From positions 1 through 24,353 of the forward strand of contig CAKUEI010000016.1 of the NCBI GenBank assembly GCA_934646175.1: a stretch of DNA of 24,353 bases. The letters are read 5' to 3'. The stretch comes from an uncultured Oscillospiraceae bacterium. Its GTDB lineage: Bacteria; Bacillota; Clostridia; Oscillospirales; Oscillospiraceae. Shown piece by piece: positions 23,665 to 24,353 of this stretch. The notes beneath the pieces were generated by a model, which had not been told where the DNA came from, did no database searches, and saw nothing but the letters and a program-made list of their open reading frames with translations. The number at the start of each line of letters is the position of its first letter. Position 1 is the first letter of the stretch. The translations under genes and the position numbers were made by a program.

Positions 23665-24353
23665 TCACACCCCCTCAAACGAATGCCGCACTTTGGTGAC
23701 CAGTTCGCCGAACTCCGGCGAGGAGCGCATATCTGCCGTTCTCGGTCGGGGCAGATTCACGTCCACCACCGCTGACAGCCGCCCCGGATGAGGAGACAGG
23801 ACGCAGATACGGTCAGAGAGGAACACGGCCTCTGCAATGCTGTGGGTGACAAACAGGACGGTTTTGTTCGTCTTGCTCCAGATGCGCAGCAGGTCCTCCT
23901 GCAGCTTTTCCTTGGTGAACTCATCCAGTGCGGAGAATGGCTCATCCATGAGCAGGATCTCCGGCCGGAGGGCCAGCGCCCGGGCGATGCCCACCCGCTG
24001 CTGCATGCCACCGGAAAGCTGCTGGGGATAATGCCCGGCGAAATTGCTCAGGCCCACCAGGTCCAGCATTCTCTGCGAACGGCTCTCCCGCTCTTCCTTA
24101 CTGAGCTTCATCAGCTCCAGCGGAAGCTCCACATTTTTCTGCACGGTGCGCCACTCGTACAGCACCGGACTTTGGAACACCATACCGTACTTTTTGGCAA
24201 GGCGGGCGGTCCTGGTGTCCGTGCCGTTCACCTGCACGGACCCCTGAGTGGGCTGCAATAGATCGGCCACGATGCGCAGAAGGGTTGTCTTGCCGCAGCC
24301 GGAGGGGCCTAACAGGGAAATAAATTCGCCCCGCTTGATGTCCAGGCTCACCC
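23665..24353 (-). CDS. ABC transporter ATPase, N-terminus cut by window edge
   Basis: At least 229 residues of an SsuB/TauB/ThiZ-type ATPase that powers the two permeases. Walker A (GPSGCGKTT), Q-loop (VFQSP), signature (LSGGMQQR), Walker B (ILLMDEPF), D-loop (SALDE) and H-loop (VTHS) are all intact. About 25 N-terminal residues lie beyond the right edge; a GTG at 24351 is inside the coding region and is not the start. As the first gene seen of the operon, its promoter and any regulator must lie outside the window. Confidence 0.94.
   Translation of the reverse strand, partial: VSLDIKRGEFISLLGPSGCGKTTLLRIVADLLQPTQGSVQVNGTDTRTARLAKKYGMVFQSPVLYEWRTVQKNVELPLELMKLSKEERESRSQRMLDLVGLSNFAGHYPQQLSGGMQQRVGIARALALRPEILLMDEPFSALDEFTKEKLQEDLLRIWSKTNKTVLFVTHSIAEAVFLSDRICVLSPHPGRLSAVVDVNLPRPRTADMRSSPEFGELVTKVRHSFEGV

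Noticed and set aside
24343..24353. GTG at 24351 as the start of the ATPase
   Set aside because: The frame is still in the conserved strand just before Walker A; relatives have about 25 more residues, which lie outside the window.

Overview
The window reads as chromosome from a GC-rich, anaerobic, spore-forming member of the Clostridia, most like gut Oscillospiraceae (the Flavonifractor / Oscillibacter / Lawsonibacter kind). This is inferred from gene content: a spoVAC sporulation gene, a type III glutamine synthetase, an Amt-PII fusion, an SLH-anchored surface protein, a molybdenum oxidoreductase set, and Gram-positive style ribosome binding sites and sigma-A promoters. I see no tRNA, rRNA, CRISPR array, insertion sequence or prophage gene.

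Layout. (1) 1-3396, minus strand: an operon for a bis-MGD molybdenum oxidoreductase: 887-aa catalytic subunit, four-cluster ferredoxin subunit, and the start of a TorD-type chaperone cut by the window edge. It has a good promoter with a Rex-like operator on its -10 box. (2) 3679-4119, minus: a lone spoVAC with a sigma-G-like promoter. (3) 4245-8193, minus: nitrogen assimilation, an Amt fused to a PII domain preceded by glnN, with hairpin terminators that look conditional. (4) 8593-10595, plus: purF, divergent from glnN, then a small flavodoxin. (5) 10645-12942, minus: a secreted phosphodiester-glycosidase-like protein with three SLH repeats; divergent from it at 13088-13609 is a small DUF6512-like membrane protein. 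(6) 13659 to the right edge, minus: one operon of about 10.7 kb.

The last operon is the most coherent system. In transcription order it encodes ABC ATPase, permease, permease, lipoprotein binding protein, dihydropyrimidinase, PreA-type dihydropyrimidine dehydrogenase, class III aminotransferase, iron-dependent alcohol dehydrogenase, an unknown 141-aa protein, and an M20 carbamoylase. Read as a pathway: uracil (or thymine) is imported, reduced to dihydrouracil, ring-opened to N-carbamoyl-beta-alanine, decarbamoylated to beta-alanine, transaminated to malonate semialdehyde, and reduced to 3-hydroxypropionate. This would yield nitrogen and consume reducing equivalents.

Two proteins in this operon are unusual. 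The binding protein appears to be a natural circular permutant: the segment that starts ordinary NMT1/THI5-type binding proteins is at its C-terminus. The PreA protein carries the N-terminal Fe-S domain of PreT/GltD but has no FAD/NAD(P)H module, so its electron donor is an open question.

The glnN-purF intergenic region is the most interesting regulatory DNA. Both divergent transcripts are predicted to begin with a hairpin bearing the same loop, AAAGGC, at nearly the same distance from the -10 box. In glnN this hairpin competes with a terminator-like stem and resembles the RNA target of ANTAR antiterminators.
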